Of a stretch of DNA of 64,000 nucleotides, positions 33,582 to 45,923 are shown in pieces. The notes under the pieces are model-generated. The model saw only the letters and a list, made by a program, of their open reading frames with translations, ran no database searches and was not told the origin of the DNA. The stretch lies in NCBI GenBank assembly GCA_027625915.1, contig JANTQA010000047.1:10478001-10542000 (forward strand). Reading direction: 5' to 3'. A program made the position numbers and the translations under genes. Positions within the stretch are counted from its first letter, which is position 1, and every line of letters begins with the position of its first letter. The stretch is from Anaeramoeba flamelloides. Its lineage: Eukaryota; Metamonada; Anaeramoebidae.

Positions 33582-36294
33582 CTAGAAAAAAAAATTACAA
33601 AACTTTTGTGGGAAAAAAATAAAAATGTTTTTGGAAAAGTATTTGTCAGGTAAGTGCTTTTTTGTAGACTTTTATCAAAATAAATTGGAAAATTGAATTA
33701 GTACTCATTTCCCTGTTGAAATTAATTTTCAACTTTGGAACAAGTATCACAAATAATTTTTTTGCTTTTTGCGATTTAACAAATTCTTGAATAATTCTTA
33801 AAATAAAAAAAAAACGAAACACTTGAAAATTTATATTTTAGGTGTTTGATCTGGAATTTTCAGTTTTTCTTTTTTTTTTTTATTAATTTTTGAGAACAAG
33901 CTTTTTTGAAAGCTATTCTCTTTTAATTTGTAAGAAATATAAAACACGTTCTTATGGAATAATGAGTTGCTTTTACATTTAATAAAAACAAATTTATTGG
34001 CAAAACAAATCAAAAAATTTTGTAGACTTCTTGGTTCAACTTTCAAAAATTAACTCTTTTAAAAACTCTTAATTTTCAAATATTCTTTTTGTAATAAATT
34101 ATCAAGGAACTCAAAAACTGTGAAAACAATTTAAAAAACAATTTTCCTTTTTTTAAAACCTAACCCAGCTCCATTCCAAGATTTTACTTTCCTAGATCTA
34201 AGAGAAAATCTCCTAATGTCCAAATTTTTTTCATTTATGTTGTTACATATCCAAAAATTTCTATTTTAAAAAATATATTACCTCGGTTTCAAAAATAAAG
34301 TTATATTTCTTTTTCTTCTTGTTATTTCAACTCCTATTTCTAAATTTAAGAGTATACTCTGGTCAAATAAAATTTGACATTCGATTCCTTTTATCTTATC
34401 TTTAAATTTTTAATTACGAATTGAATTTTTTATGGTTTTCTCATTTTTCTCAAATTTCGCAAGTCTGTTTTTTTGGATTTGATCGAATATTTAATAAATT
34501 AACAAATTTTTTGAGAAAAATTCTGATTCGATCCTTTATTTTTCGGTTTTCTTTTTAGATAATAGAACTGTAAGATATTAATTCCATATCCACTTGTTTT
34601 TTATTTTAAGTTTCATTGATCTTTTAATGAGTAAGTCTTATGAAAAATGTTAAATGTTTAAATTTTGGAAGAAAGATTTCGCAAGTTTAAATATTTTGTT
34701 TTTAGAACAGACTTAGTTCATACTCACATACCCTGATTGAAAAATTATGGACTTTAACTATATTTTTCATTATTTCAGAAATAAAATATATTATTCAAAA
34801 GAAGAAAGAAAATTTCTTTTCTGAATGAACTGTATACAAAGGCAGAGTAAAAATAAAATAATCAATGATAAAATAACTTTATATAAAATTTACTTAATTT
34901 CTAAAAAATTAAAATAATTTTTTTTAAATTTGAAAACAATCTAATTTCTTCATTCAAACTTTAGTTCTAAACATTTTTTTTTTTGTTTTAATAAAAAAAT
35001 ATAATCTTTAGAATAAAATCATCAAATTACTATTATTCGCAAAATAATTTTAAAAACAATTAAAATGTAATAACAAATAAGAAAATAATAAATTTTAATT
35101 AAATTATTTGTTAACTAATAATAAATAACATATTATTAATTAATCCAGTAAGTTACTAAATTCAAAAAATAAAATAAAAACATCAATTAAAAGATGAAAA
35201 AATGATTTTCATTTTTTACGAAAATCAAAAATATTTCCAATTTAAATGAAATTGTATTATTGTGATACTTTGAACTATTTTAGCTGTGTTGGAAATTTTG
35301 AATTTTAGTTTAGAACCATTTGTTTCATATTGAAGAAATTTAAGCATTTGGAAAAATAAAAAATAAGAAACATTAATTTTTTTTTTAAATTTGAATTTTT
35401 GTAATATTGAATATAGGGTTCAAACTTATTTTGGTAAATTTAATTTTTGAAATGTGGATCTCTTTAATTTTTTTTTTAGAAAATTGAATATTCTAGTACG
35501 AAGAATTTGTTTAATTTTTTATCTTGATTTAATTGAATTTTTATCATCAAGATCCTGTGGATTCTTTTTTTTTAGTTATTTTTAATTTTTATAATAGAGA
35601 TCTTTTACAAGTTTTTTTTTAACTTTTTTTCATTTTTGTAATTGAGATTCCTTTGAAACTTTTTTAGTAATTGAAATTTTTTTTTTTTTTGTTATTTGAG
35701 AAGTTTGTCTTTTTGATCCAATAGATTTATTTTTTTGTTGTTTGAATTTTTTCCAATAAAAGAAGTTCAATATCACTTATTCATTTTTATTGCTAATTCA
35801 CTCCTTGAGTATTGATCAAATCTGTTGAAAGTGGCTAGACCTTTCAAAAAAATTCCTATTTTAATGTAAAAGAAATTGAAACTTTCTTCAGATGCTTACA
35901 AACAAATTGAAATTATGGATCACAAAACATAAAATATTTTATTGAAAAAATCAATATTAATCCTGATTAACAATTTAGAATAGAGTTAGTACATCTATAA
36001 TTCATTTTAAACAAACTTGTTATCTAAAAAAATTTTTTTTTCTCAAAAAAAAATAGGAAAAATAAAATAACTTATCATTAAAATCAATAAATAATAAAAG
36101 TAACTTTATTTAAATTTTTCTTTCATATTAAGAATAATCAAAAAAAGTGAAAAAAGAATAAAGGATTTAAATTCCAAATAAAAAGATTTTAATTTTCAAA
36201 GACAGCACACAAACAACAAAACCAGATCAAATTAAATTAAATAAAATAAAATAAAATAAAATTAAATTAAATAAAATTAAATTAAATTAATTAA
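33582..36294. other. Intergenic, no gene seen
   Basis: Very AT-rich. The only structure recognised is a degenerate R7 repeat at about 35440-35860. A run of ATAAA/ATTAA repeats lies at 36230-36294, immediately downstream of the acyl-CoA synthetase stop. Confidence 0.5.
35440..35860 (+). repeat. Degenerate tandem repeat family R7, copy B
   Basis: Diverged units with GAGATC(C/T)TTT...AACTTTTTTT and a right end AAGTTCAATATCACTTATTC...ACTCCTTGAGTATTGATCAA that matches 16930-17000. Confidence 0.5.
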
Positions 36295-38730
36295 TTAATA
36301 TTTTCTAATTACTTGAATTAATTTGGAAGAAATTTTTGATGCTACATCTACTGATCTGAAAGTAGGTATTCCTGCGACATTTAATGCTTTAACGAAAGGA
36401 GCATAAAGAGGACCTGATTCAATGACAACAACGAATGGCTTTTCTGGCATATCTTTTTTAATTTGGATCAATCTGTTTAAGAGGCTACCCTTTTGGTGCA
36501 TTTCGTGTTCGAAGGTCTTAAGTGCTTCAGTTTCTGGGACTGCTGACAAAATACCGAAATGTACGTTAGGGTCTGATAAGACTGTTCTAATAATTTGGTC
36601 GTAGCCCTTGTCCGAGACCATTGGCGTAAGATCCAAAATGGTATCGATGTCTACGATGGATCCGATTCTAAAGTCCTTATAGTCCTGTGTTAATTGCTTC
36701 ATGGTCTTTTGGCTCCATTCAGGTAATTGAAGAACGTGTTTGGACTCTTCGGTGATTATATGGTCTGCAATACCACACTTTTCAAAGCCTGCGTTTGAGA
36801 GTGCGCCGACACCGATTTTTTTATTCTTTTGGACCTTTCGTAGGGGCTTAACCCAATCGTTGGCACGTGTTGTCGTGATTAACAGTTGGTTGAATTCTTC
36901 GAATCCGTCTGCAACGATGGCTCCTGCGTGTTCAAGTAGTGTTTTGAACATACCGTAATCGCCTGCAATGGCGGCTGTGTGGCCCTTGGCGGCATCAGCA
37001 CCTTCCTTAGTTCTGCCGGCCTTGTAGATGGTTACAAATTTGCCCATTTGGGTTGCCCTTCTGACCAATTTCATTAAACGGATCCCGTCACCCTTATTTA
37101 ATCCTTCAATGTAGAGGCCAAAGGAGGTCAGGTGTGGTGAGTCGATCAGGTGCTCAAGGTAGTCGGCAATTGACAAGTCCATCTGGTTCCCCACCGAAAT
37201 GGAAACGGATGGGTAGACCAAGTCGGCCAAATCGGAAATTCGTGAGAGCATAAAGGCGCCCGACTGGCAAAGCAAGCACGCGTTGTCATTGCCCTTGCCG
37301 GTGGAGGATGATTTTGAGGTGAAAACGGTTTCAACGCCAGAGATCAGTTTCTCGTCCGATTTTGACCAGTATTGGTTACAAACATTACCAACAGTGTTGG
37401 GTCCATTGATCACGGGCCTTTTCATCAGATTGGAGTTTAGCTTTCTGAGTCTCTTCTCCAATCCATCTTGCATATGCTTTCCCTTTTCAGTTTCACCAAA
37501 CCCACCCGAAATGATGGACATGGATTGTGAAACGTGATAGTCGAGGCACTGCTCAACTAGGGGGCCTGCGTGCTTTGCTGGTACGCCAATAAGCATCAAA
37601 TCGACGGGGTTTCCCTTGGTGGCCATCGACAATTCCTTGACAGAGGGGTAGCAATTGATTCCGTTGATCTTCTTTGCCTTGGGGTGCAACAAAAAGACGT
37701 TTTCCTTTTTGATCCCCTTTTCGAGCATTTTGCGTAAGATGATGTTTCCTGGGTTCTTTTCGTTTGTGGTGGATGCGCCGGCGATGGCGATGGACTGTGG
37801 GCACAGCAGGTTTTTGATTTTGTTGAGGGGCTTGATGCTATCGGTGGTTTGGTAATCAAGATCCGCGTCCTTCTTTCTTACCCTGAGGACACCGTCCAAC
37901 GCGAGCAATTCCCCCTCGTAGCAAACAGCTGGGTTGACTTCGATTTCGTCAATGATCAAGTTCGTCTTGGGGTTGTATGCACTAAAGGTCTCGATCAGCG
38001 TGCTAAATCCGTCCAACACGGCGAGCAATTTCTCATGTCTGAGCTTTGGCTTGACACCCCTGACCCTGCCTTCTAATAATTCGGTTACTGGAAGCCTCTG
38101 TAGCTTGTCTGAAAAGCTGTCGTTATCGAAAAGAACAGGAATAAACATTTGTGAGTTGCCGGGCTTCATAATTTCCTTCATGTACTCGATCGTTGTCCCC
38201 CCGAGGCCAAAGGCAACACTTGGACCAAAGAAGTCGTCCTGGTACGCAGAGATTAAGAGCTCTCCGGACAACGACTTTTCGATCTTGGATTGCTCAACAA
38301 ACAAGACACCCTCCAAGGTGTACCCCTTCATTGACGAGAACCGTTCGTCAAATTTCTTCACGATTTGGCCCATCATTTCTGGCTCAATGTTAAACTCCAA
38401 TGCGCCCAAATCCGTTTTGTGAATGACAAGCCTCCCCTGTGGATCAGTCAAGACGCCCTTGGCAACAACCTTCTTGCAATTTTTTAAGTCGTTGGATTGC
38501 GAGACTTGGTACTTTTGTTTTTTGACAGAATGGTAGTATCTCAATGGTGTTGGGACCTTTAAGATATCCAACAAATCGTAGACCTCATGCTCCGCTAATA
38601 GCCCGCCGGGCCTTGTCGTGCCAGGCATTAAGTGTGTTTCAATTTTGTTGATTAACTTGCTTAATCCAAAGTTTCGAACTATCTTTGTTTTTGTGTAGCT
38701 TTTGGTTAGATTATAGAAAGATTTTAACAT
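36295..38730 (-). CDS. ADP-forming acetyl/acyl-CoA synthetase, beta-alpha fusion
   Basis: Single-exon gene of 811 codons, clearly richer in G+C than its surroundings. Domain order: an ATP-grasp (beta) part at about 44-295 with ELLISAYQDDFFGPSVAFGL (157-176), GLGGTTIE and the metal-site EIEVNPAV (262-269); a CoA-binding Rossmann part at 302-400 (SIAIAGAS); then two flavodoxin-like ligase parts (about 480-620 and 636-800). H583 in KGHTAAIAGDYG is the likely phosphorylated histidine. The family makes acetate, ATP and CoA from acetyl-CoA, ADP and phosphate. It is the acetate-forming ATP step of anaerobic protists such as Giardia and Entamoeba, whose enzymes put the alpha part first, so the order here is reversed. 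The first 30 residues have no acidic residue and many Lys/Arg and hydroxyl residues, which suggests import into a mitochondrion-related organelle (inference). Substrate could also be another acyl-CoA. Confidence 0.9.
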   Translation of the reverse strand: MLKSFYNLTKSYTKTKIVRNFGLSKLINKIETHLMPGTTRPGGLLAEHEVYDLLDILKVPTPLRYYHSVKKQKYQVSQSNDLKNCKKVVAKGVLTDPQGRLVIHKTDLGALEFNIEPEMMGQIVKKFDERFSSMKGYTLEGVLFVEQSKIEKSLSGELLISAYQDDFFGPSVAFGLGGTTIEYMKEIMKPGNSQMFIPVLFDNDSFSDKLQRLPVTELLEGRVRGVKPKLRHEKLLAVLDGFSTLIETFSAYNPKTNLIIDEIEVNPAVCYEGELLALDGVLRVRKKDADLDYQTTDSIKPLNKIKNLLCPQSIAIAGASTTNEKNPGNIILRKMLEKGIKKENVFLLHPKAKKINGINCYPSVKELSMATKGNPVDLMLIGVPAKHAGPLVEQCLDYHVSQSMSIISGGFGETEKGKHMQDGLEKRLRKLNSNLMKRPVINGPNTVGNVCNQYWSKSDEKLISGVETVFTSKSSSTGKGNDNACLLCQSGAFMLSRISDLADLVYPSVSISVGNQMDLSIADYLEHLIDSPHLTSFGLYIEGLNKGDGIRLMKLVRRATQMGKFVTIYKAGRTKEGADAAKGHTAAIAGDYGMFKTLLEHAGAIVADGFEEFNQLLITTTRANDWVKPLRKVQKNKKIGVGALSNAGFEKCGIADHIITEESKHVLQLPEWSQKTMKQLTQDYKDFRIGSIVDIDTILDLTPMVSDKGYDQIIRTVLSDPNVHFGILSAVPETEALKTFEHEMHQKGSLLNRLIQIKKDMPEKPFVVVIESGPLYAPFVKALNVAGIPTFRSVDVASKISSKLIQVIRKY

Positions 38731-39254
38731 CGTTTTTTTTTTTTCTTCTTTTTTTGTTGAAGACTTTTGCTTGAGAAATTTTTAATTAAAAAGAAAAAAA
38801 ATGTTTAGCAAATTTGTTTGAGAATATTTTTGTTTTTCTCAAAATGAATCAGTGAAAGTAAGTTGAATGTTAACCAGTTTAAACGTTTTGGGAAATGCTA
38901 TTGGTGTATTTGTCTTTTAAAGTAAACTTTTCAAAGATATCAACGTTTTTGAAAAGATGGCTTTTAGAACAGTCTAACGTTTTAAAAAGGCCACTCGGTC
39001 AAAAAGTAGTGTTGATTTGGATTGTTAAAAGGTTTATTGTATTAAGGGTAGAGTCATTACTGCGAAAATTTATTTGTAATTGTAAAAAATATTTTGCTAT
39101 TTCTGTGAACAAACAACCAAAAATTATATTACCCATGGGTGGTTTTTGGTTGATTTCCAAAAATCCAAAAAGAAAAACGGGAAAATTATTCGAAAAAAGC
39201 ATCATCGATAGATACTCAATTTCTAATTTGGGTTGTAGTGTAATAAAATTTTGA

Positions 39255-40330
39255 AAGCAACTCTGTTGATTTTGAAGTGTCATTTTTTGGTGCTTTTTGA
39301 GATCTTGGAGATTTTTTTTTCATTTTTACCAGTTTTTTGTATACATTATTTTTTATTGAAAGAATATAACAAAATCATTACTTTACCAAATGTTGAAGTT
39401 TCGAAAATTAACAACAAATTAGATAAAATCGAATTAAATCTTTTTTGTGAACTTCAAGAAAACATTTTGTTTTCAATTGAAAAAATTTGTCTTTCTATTT
39501 TTATAAAATAAGAAAAGATAATTTTTTTTTGTTTATTTGGATTTTTTGGAATTGAAGGACTTTGGAAACTTTCTTTTTTATTAAATTGAATTTTTTGGAA
39601 TTGAGAATCCTTTTAACTTTTTTTTTTTTGATTTAGTCTTACTTTTTGCCAATTAGATCCAAAGGAATTTTTTTTTTAAAATTTGAAATTTTTTAAATGG
39701 TATTACTGTAGTAATTTTTTCTTTTTATTGAATTTTCTTTCAAAGAGGATCCTCTTTTTTTTTTTTATTTAATTGAATTTTTTTATTTGAAGATCCTTTG
39801 ATATTTTTTATTGCAAAATAAATGGAACAAAATTTTCATCAACTTTTCGAAAAATGATTTTAAAAATCATAGATCATTTCAAATTTTTAATTCTGAAAAG
39901 AATCTTAAATTATTAATTTCCCTCTTTTAGAATTGACTGCTTTGTTGATTTATTTTAATTATTGGGAATGTGATTATTTTTGGATGGTTGAATGATAATT
40001 TTTATCTTTTTATTTTGTTATTAAGAGTATTTTTATTTTTGATATTTGAATTTTTATACTTTAAGATCCCGAAATTGTTTTTTTATTTCTAAAATGTATT
40101 TTTTGATAATTGGCAAGCAAAATCGACCTTTGGAACTTTTTTTTGTTTTTTGTCATTTTTATTATTTGATTTTTTTTCTAAAGGGTAATTTTTGGAAATT
40201 GAAATAACAGGAATTTTTACTCTTCAATATTATTATTGTGTTCATCTAATTTTTGATTTTTTTCTATTTTTTGTCTTCGGGATCCTCTAAAATATTTATT
40301 TTTTGTTCTTTGATAATTACATTTTTCGAA
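39255..40330 (+). repeat. Degenerate tandem repeat family R7, copy C
   Basis: Starts with CTGTTGATTTTGAAGTGTCA...GCTTTTTGAGATCTTGGAGA, as in 16210-16270. It continues as diverged units with GA(G/A)ATCCTTTTAACTTTTTT and TTATTGAATTTT. A family-D MITE interrupts it at 39809-40025. Confidence 0.5.
39809..40025. mobile_element. MITE family D, copy 3
   Basis: More diverged copy: AAAATTTTCATCAACTTTTC at the left and GGATGGTTGAATGATAATTT at the right, with the central AATTTCCCTCTTTTAGAATT block. Inserted in repeat R7. Confidence 0.65.
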
Positions 40331-42491
40331 AATTGTAATCCTGTAAATTATTTTTTATTTTTTGATTTTTTTAAGAGAAAATAATTGTATTTATATTATA
40401 TCATTTGGACTTATTAATTCTCCAATTGAATGTTGGCAACTCCGCAGAAAATATCATGACCCTTAAACTTATAAAATATGTGAAATTAACAAATTATAAT
40501 TTTTTTTTTTTTGATACAAAATTGATCTTAGGTAAATTGATATATATCAAATTTATCATAGAGTAACTATTTTCTTGTTTTTACATTGACTCATCAAAAA
40601 AAAACACAACATACATTAAATAAAAAATAGGAATACTTTTTTTTTTTTCTCATGGGATTTTTTTTTATTGTCAGTTTCACATAGTGACACTACATTGTGG
40701 TTAGAGAATAAAAAAAATACATTTTTCTAAAAAAAAAGAAGAGAAATTATTTCAATTGCTTGTATAGAATCTAAATGTATGGAAATAAAAAGAATACAAA
40801 TAAAAGGTTTTTTCGATTTAAGAGATCTACACATTAAGTGAAAAAAAATGAATAGTTTTTTTTTTTTTAAATAATCAAAATTTATTTCAACGAGTTTAAG
40901 ATTATTAATAATATTTGTGTTTTTTTATCATTTTGAAAACACGAGTGCTTTTTATTTCTCATTTTTATTAGATAGCTATAATTAAAACTATTTTAAAACT
41001 TTCTCCATAAATAGAGAATTTTTTTAAAAAAAAGTTACCATTCTCCGGAGTCCAGCCTCTTAACCAAATCCAAATTCTCGTTAGATACACACTTTATTAA
41101 AATATTAAACTTATAAAAGTTTTAATTCTATTAAAATTATCACTATTTTTAAAATAGAAAACTTAAAAAAAGTTATAAAACAAGTAGGAACTATTTCAAA
41201 ATGTACAAAAAGTATTTTTTTTTTGTTTTTATTTTCAATTTTTTTTTTTTTTTGGGGTGGATTATGATACATGTATTAAATATTTAAAAATATTGTGATA
41301 ATATTGGTTTATGTTTCAATTAAAATTAAAAATCACACCAATATTAATTTTTAAAAATAATACAAAAAAAAAAAAGAAAATTAATTAAACCAGATCTATA
41401 TTATGTGATTTTTTGCAAATATATTTTTTTTTCGAATATAATTTTTTTGAGATTATCATTTGATAATTTTGAAATAAATCTGTTGATTTACACATCTTTA
41501 TATAAAATTAACAATTTAAATATTCTTTGTAATATTAAAATTTTATATTTTTAGTAATTCTATTCCATTACAAAAAAAAAATATAGAATAAACAATAATT
41601 TAACAACATTTACTATAAAACAGTAATAAAACCCTTTTAATTGCAAAATTTTTTGTCAATAATTCTTATTGTTTTTTTTTTTAATCTAAGATATCTTTTT
41701 TCTATATTTATAGTTCAAAAATTATCAATAAACCCCTAGACGTAATTTAATTAAAGACAAGATAATCAAACTTTTACATGGTCATATAAGTGCTATTATT
41801 ATTTTTTATATGATATTTCAATTATTGTCAACACTTATCTTTTTTCCATATGATAAAAGTTTCTTTTATTGTGCATTTCTCAAAATAGTAATAACATAAT
41901 CATAGAATAATTTTTTTTATTATTTTTTATTTTTTTGTAAAACGTGAAAGATAAATTTTCACCAAAAACAAAATAAACACGATAAAATACAAGTACAGAT
42001 GTATATAAATACTTAAAAAAAAAACATACCATTAAAAATAGCTTTTTACCAAATAATTTATTTTTATTAATTTTTTTTTGTAGAATTCCTTTTTAGTTTT
42101 CTAGAAGAACCCCTTCAACTTCATCAATCATTAAACACCTGATTAAAATTAATCTTTGAGTCAATAAAAATGAAAATTTTAAATGATTTTTTTGAATAGT
42201 ATCCCAATTTTGAAAAAAAAAAATCAAAATCAGAAAAAAAAAATTTCTAAAGTACCTTAACAAATAATCTATCTAAAAAAAGTTATCCAGAATAAAAAAT
42301 AGCAATTTAAAGGTGGATATAACGGAAAGCGCATGTTTCAAAAACCCTTTTATTTGGATTCTGGGTTTGTCAAATTTCTTTAAAATTGATTATATCTTTC
42401 AATATTTTTTTTTTAATTTCTTAAGTTCAAGTCTTGTAATGTGTCTTTATATCTTTATCTCTCTAAACTTTGTTTCCACCAAATGTACATA

Positions 42492-42690
42492 CAATTAGTT
42501 CCACTTTTAAGGAAAAAACTTTCAACCACATTTAATGCACAAAATAATCTCAAATTAAGGCACAAAATTTGCAATTTTTTTTTTTTTTTAATTTTATTTT
42601 ACTAGAATCTGAATTTTGTTCCTTAATTTGAGATTTTTATTTTGCCTTAAATTTTGTTGAAAGTTTGTGTCTTAGAAGTGAACCCGACTT
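42492..42690. mobile_element. Palindromic MITE family A, copy 2 (diverged)
   Basis: Same plan as 18435-18630 with several substitutions: CAATTAGTTCCACTTTTAAG at the left, TTAGAAGTGAACCCGACT at the right, and TA on both sides. It lies 160 bp from a better-kept copy. Confidence 0.8.
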
Positions 42691-42852
42691 TAACAATTTT
42701 TTTCACATATCAATTATTAATACATAATTTTCATTCCAAGAACAAATAAAAAAATAAGTAGAACTTTACATGCAAAGAATTATTGATATCTGCATGAAGT
42801 ACAACTAATAAAGCAATTAAGTTTTTTGAAACTTCAAAACCCCAAATCATTA

Positions 42853-43049
42853 CAGTCAGTTTCACTTTTAAGGCACAAACTTTCAACGAAATTTAAGGCA
42901 CAAAAAAATCTCAAATTAAGGCATAAAATTTGGAATTTTTTTTTTTACAATTTATTTTTACTAGTATTTGAATTTTGTGCTTTAATTTGAGATTTTTTTG
43001 GTGCCTTAAATTTCGTTGATAGTTTGTGCCTTAAAAGTGAAACTGACTG
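42853..43049. mobile_element. Palindromic MITE family A, copy 3 (197 bp)
   Basis: Very close to copy 1: ends CAGTCAGTTTCACTTTTAAG and CTTAAAAGTGAAACTGACTG, flanked by TA. It contains no gene. Confidence 0.9.
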
Positions 43050-44242
43050 TAGTGACTTTATTGAGAAAAATGACAATAAACAATTTTAGATACCAATTGC
43101 AGTTCAAAGAAAATTACAATCGAAATAAAAAGATTTTTCTAAAATATTTTCACCAATTCAGTAAATTTAGATATATGTTTTTTCAGGGGGTGACTATAGA
43201 TCCTGTTATATATATAAAAATAATATAAGAATTACTTTTAAAAATAAAACAAAAAAAGTAAAAATTGAAAAAATGATTCAAATTTTGAAAATATGAAAAA
43301 TATAAAATAAATTTTTTCGTCCAATGTCAATTTAAACTCTTTAAAATTATCAAATTCATTCACCACAATTGGCCACTGTTGACTGAAAAATGATTTATAC
43401 ATAAATTATTAATCAAAAGTAATTAGTGGATTTAAAAAGATTCATATCTTCATTTTTAATTTTTTAAATTTTTCTGAAAATCTGGCATTATCACAATGTG
43501 TTATTAACTTGAAAACTACAATTTATCAGCTGAGCAAAATTCCTTTTCTAGTTTTTTTTTCATATTTAAGTTTAAAAATTCTGTTTTTTTTTTTCTTTTT
43601 TTAAAATATAAAACTTAACTACTCTTAAGATACAATTAAACAATCTTAACCCCATTTCACCAAAGACAAATCGGGGATATATTTTAACAAAACATCGGTT
43701 ACAGTAGATAAATAAGCCACTTTCTCAACTTTGGAGAAATGGAATCTAATTTTTCAAAGGATTGATTTTTTAAACTTTAATTTTCAATAAAAAGATCTGA
43801 GCGTTTTTGTTAATATTCCACAATTTGAAAAAAAATAAAAACAAAATTTGACAAAATTGGAAACAATAATTATGATCTAAAAATTGAAAATTTATCAACC
43901 GGAAGAATATAGAACAAAATCCTTAAAAGCCCTTCCAGTAACATTATAAAATTAGCCAACATTTTTAAAAAATAGTTTTAGTTTAATAAAAATGAAATCA
44001 GAAATGTTTAAATTATTCTTGACTAAAATGGATATTTCTTGAATACTTGTGTAGTAGTACTTTAAAACATTATTTTTTTAATATAAAGTGTTTTTTGAAA
44101 AAATTGTACAAAAATTTGGTTTTCAGGAGATAAATAGTCTAACTATAATATCATAAATACAAAGAAGAATAGAAATTAAAATTCTCTTAAAGCCGATGGT
44201 ATGATTAAATTAATTATTTGTGGAAAAATTAAAAATAAGAAT

Positions 44243-45663
44243 GATAAAAAAATAAAAATAAAAATGATTAGTAAAAAAGCTGAAAGAGATCTTTATTATT
44301 CTGAATTTAACAAGTTGAATTTTCTTCAAAAAATATTTTGAGTAATTATTTTTTAATAATAAAAAAAAAAAAAAAAAACTGTTTTCAGAATTTTATCGTT
44401 CAAAGTTAAAAATTATTCAATTTTAAAATTGTTTGGGTTTTTTTTTCGTGAAATAAAAAGTAAGAAAATTTATTGAGTTGTTATTCATTAAATTTAATCT
44501 TCTTCATCTGCTATTTTGGTAATTTGTAAAGAGAAATTGATTAAAAAAGTCCAAGAAAGGAAAAATGGTTTTAGTAAATAGGAAAAAAAGTAAAAGTAAT
44601 AGTAATAGTAATAGCAATAGTAATAGCAAAAGGAAAAGGAAAAGGAATAGTCAAAACAAACCTTCTTCTTCATCATCTTCATCATCTTCGTCATCATATT
44701 CATCATCATCATCGTCGTCGTCTTCGAATTCAGATGTCCAGAGAGTGAGATTTTCTCTTAAAAGTTGCATGATAAGGGTTGAGTCTTTGTATGAATTCTC
44801 TGTAAGATCATCGATTTCAGCGATTGCATCATCAAAGGCTTGTTTGGCAAGATGACATGCTCGGTCTGGGGAATTAAGAATTTCGTAATAAAATACAGAA
44901 AAGTTTAATGCAAGTCCAAGTCTGATTGGGTGTGTTGTGGCAAGTTCTGAGTTGGCAATTTCGGATGCGTTTTTATAAGCCAATAAACTTTGTTCTGATG
45001 CTTTTTCTCTTTTTTCGCCACTGGTAAATTCTGCAAAATATCTGTAATAGTCTCCTTTCCTATCAAGTTTTTTTTGTTTTTTTTTGTTTTTGTGTGCAAA
45101 ATCAAAAGTTGTGGTTTGAAGTTTAAATTTTTGGACAGATTAAAAAAGACAAAACAAAAAGACAAAACAAAAAGACAAAACAAAAAGACAAAACAAAAAG
45201 ACAAAACAAAAAGACAACAAACATTTTGTAATAAAAGGCTTTGCTTTCTCCACTCGATGCTTTTTGGATCAAGTGTTCATCAATAATCTTGAAGATTCCA
45301 TCACAAATTTTTTCAAGTTCATTTTCAATTTTGACACGGAGTTCTGTGATCTTCTTCACACCTTCTTCGTTGTTTTCTTTGCTTTCTTCTTTTTCAAGGA
45401 TGGAGGACAAGATTCTCCATGATGCTCTTCTTGAACCAATCAAGTTTTTAAAGGCAACAGATAATAGGTTTCTTTCTTCAATGTTTAATTCAACATCGGC
45501 ACTGGCTACTTCTTTGATGGCTTCAACCATTTCTTTTCATTTCAATTGTATTTTAAGAAATTCCAAAGCGTGTAAAATTAAAGGAAAAAAAAAAAAAAAA
45601 AAAGAATGAAAAGAAGAGGAAAAAGAAAAAAAAACAAAATTTAATCATTTATTTTTATTGACT

Positions 45664-45698
<35 letters not shown>

Positions 45699-45923
45699 AA
45701 GTTGACATTTCTGAACAAAAAAGAAATTTTCTTTTCTTTAAACCGCAAGAAACGAAAAATAAAAAAGAAAAAAAATTCAAATAAAGCACAAACAAAACAA
45801 GAGAGTGAAAAAAAAAAAGAAAAAACAAATTTTGGAAAATTATTTATTCAAACCTTCATATCTTTCTGCTTGTTCACAGACCTTTGCTTGGTATACTAAA
45901 AGTTCACGTTTTTTTTCGTCCAT
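44243..45923 (-). repeat. Left arm of 14-3-3 interrupted palindrome
   Basis: Inverted copy of 51200-52844. It starts exactly at the ATG of 14-3-3 copy 1 (45923) and runs through the whole gene and about 250 bp of 3' flank to 44243. Differences are nearly all length changes in homopolymers and short tandem repeats. Sequence immediately upstream of the two ATGs is unrelated. Confidence 0.9.
44494..45923 (-). CDS. 14-3-3 protein, copy 1
   Basis: Four exons: 45854-45923, 45223-45532, 44662-45059 and 44494-44510, giving 264 residues. Signatures: [20 protein letters not shown] (11-30), [20 protein letters not shown] (44-63), [11 protein letters not shown] (128-138). The phosphopeptide pocket residues K52, R59, R133 and Y134 are present. 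14-3-3 dimers bind phospho-Ser/Thr motifs in signalling, cell-cycle and metabolic proteins. Residues 239-264 form an unusually long Asp/Glu tail, finished by a 17-nt last exon (CA then DEED). All three introns use GTTTG donors rather than GTA. Intron 2 holds five copies of a CTTTTTGTTTTGT repeat. The protein is identical to copy 2, but the sequence upstream of the ATG is different, so expression may differ. Confidence 0.93.

Larger units (their letters stand above)
38731..44242. other. Intergenic, repeat-rich, no gene seen
   Basis: Open frames of 60-120 codons at 38895-39283 on both strands look like chance: no motif and overlapping sense and antisense. The stretch holds an R7 repeat, one family-D MITE and two family-A MITEs. 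40330-42300 shows only AT-rich sequence. Confidence 0.55.

Noticed and set aside
38895-39283. Overlapping open frames of 119 and 94 codons on opposite strands
   Set aside because: No motif, no family resemblance, and the right end overlaps the R7 repeat.
41035-41095. tRNA-like words on the minus strand (TGGTTAAGAGGCTGGACTCC)
   Set aside because: No acceptor stem, anticodon stem or T-arm can be paired around it; likely chance.
44565-44855. Ser/Asn/Lys-rich frame on the plus strand
   Set aside because: Antisense shadow of the acidic tail exon of 14-3-3 and of its intron microsatellite. The same applies to 52248-52520.
45241-45609. 122-codon frame on the plus strand
   Set aside because: Antisense of 14-3-3 exon 2; the counterpart at 51473-51877 is the same artefact.
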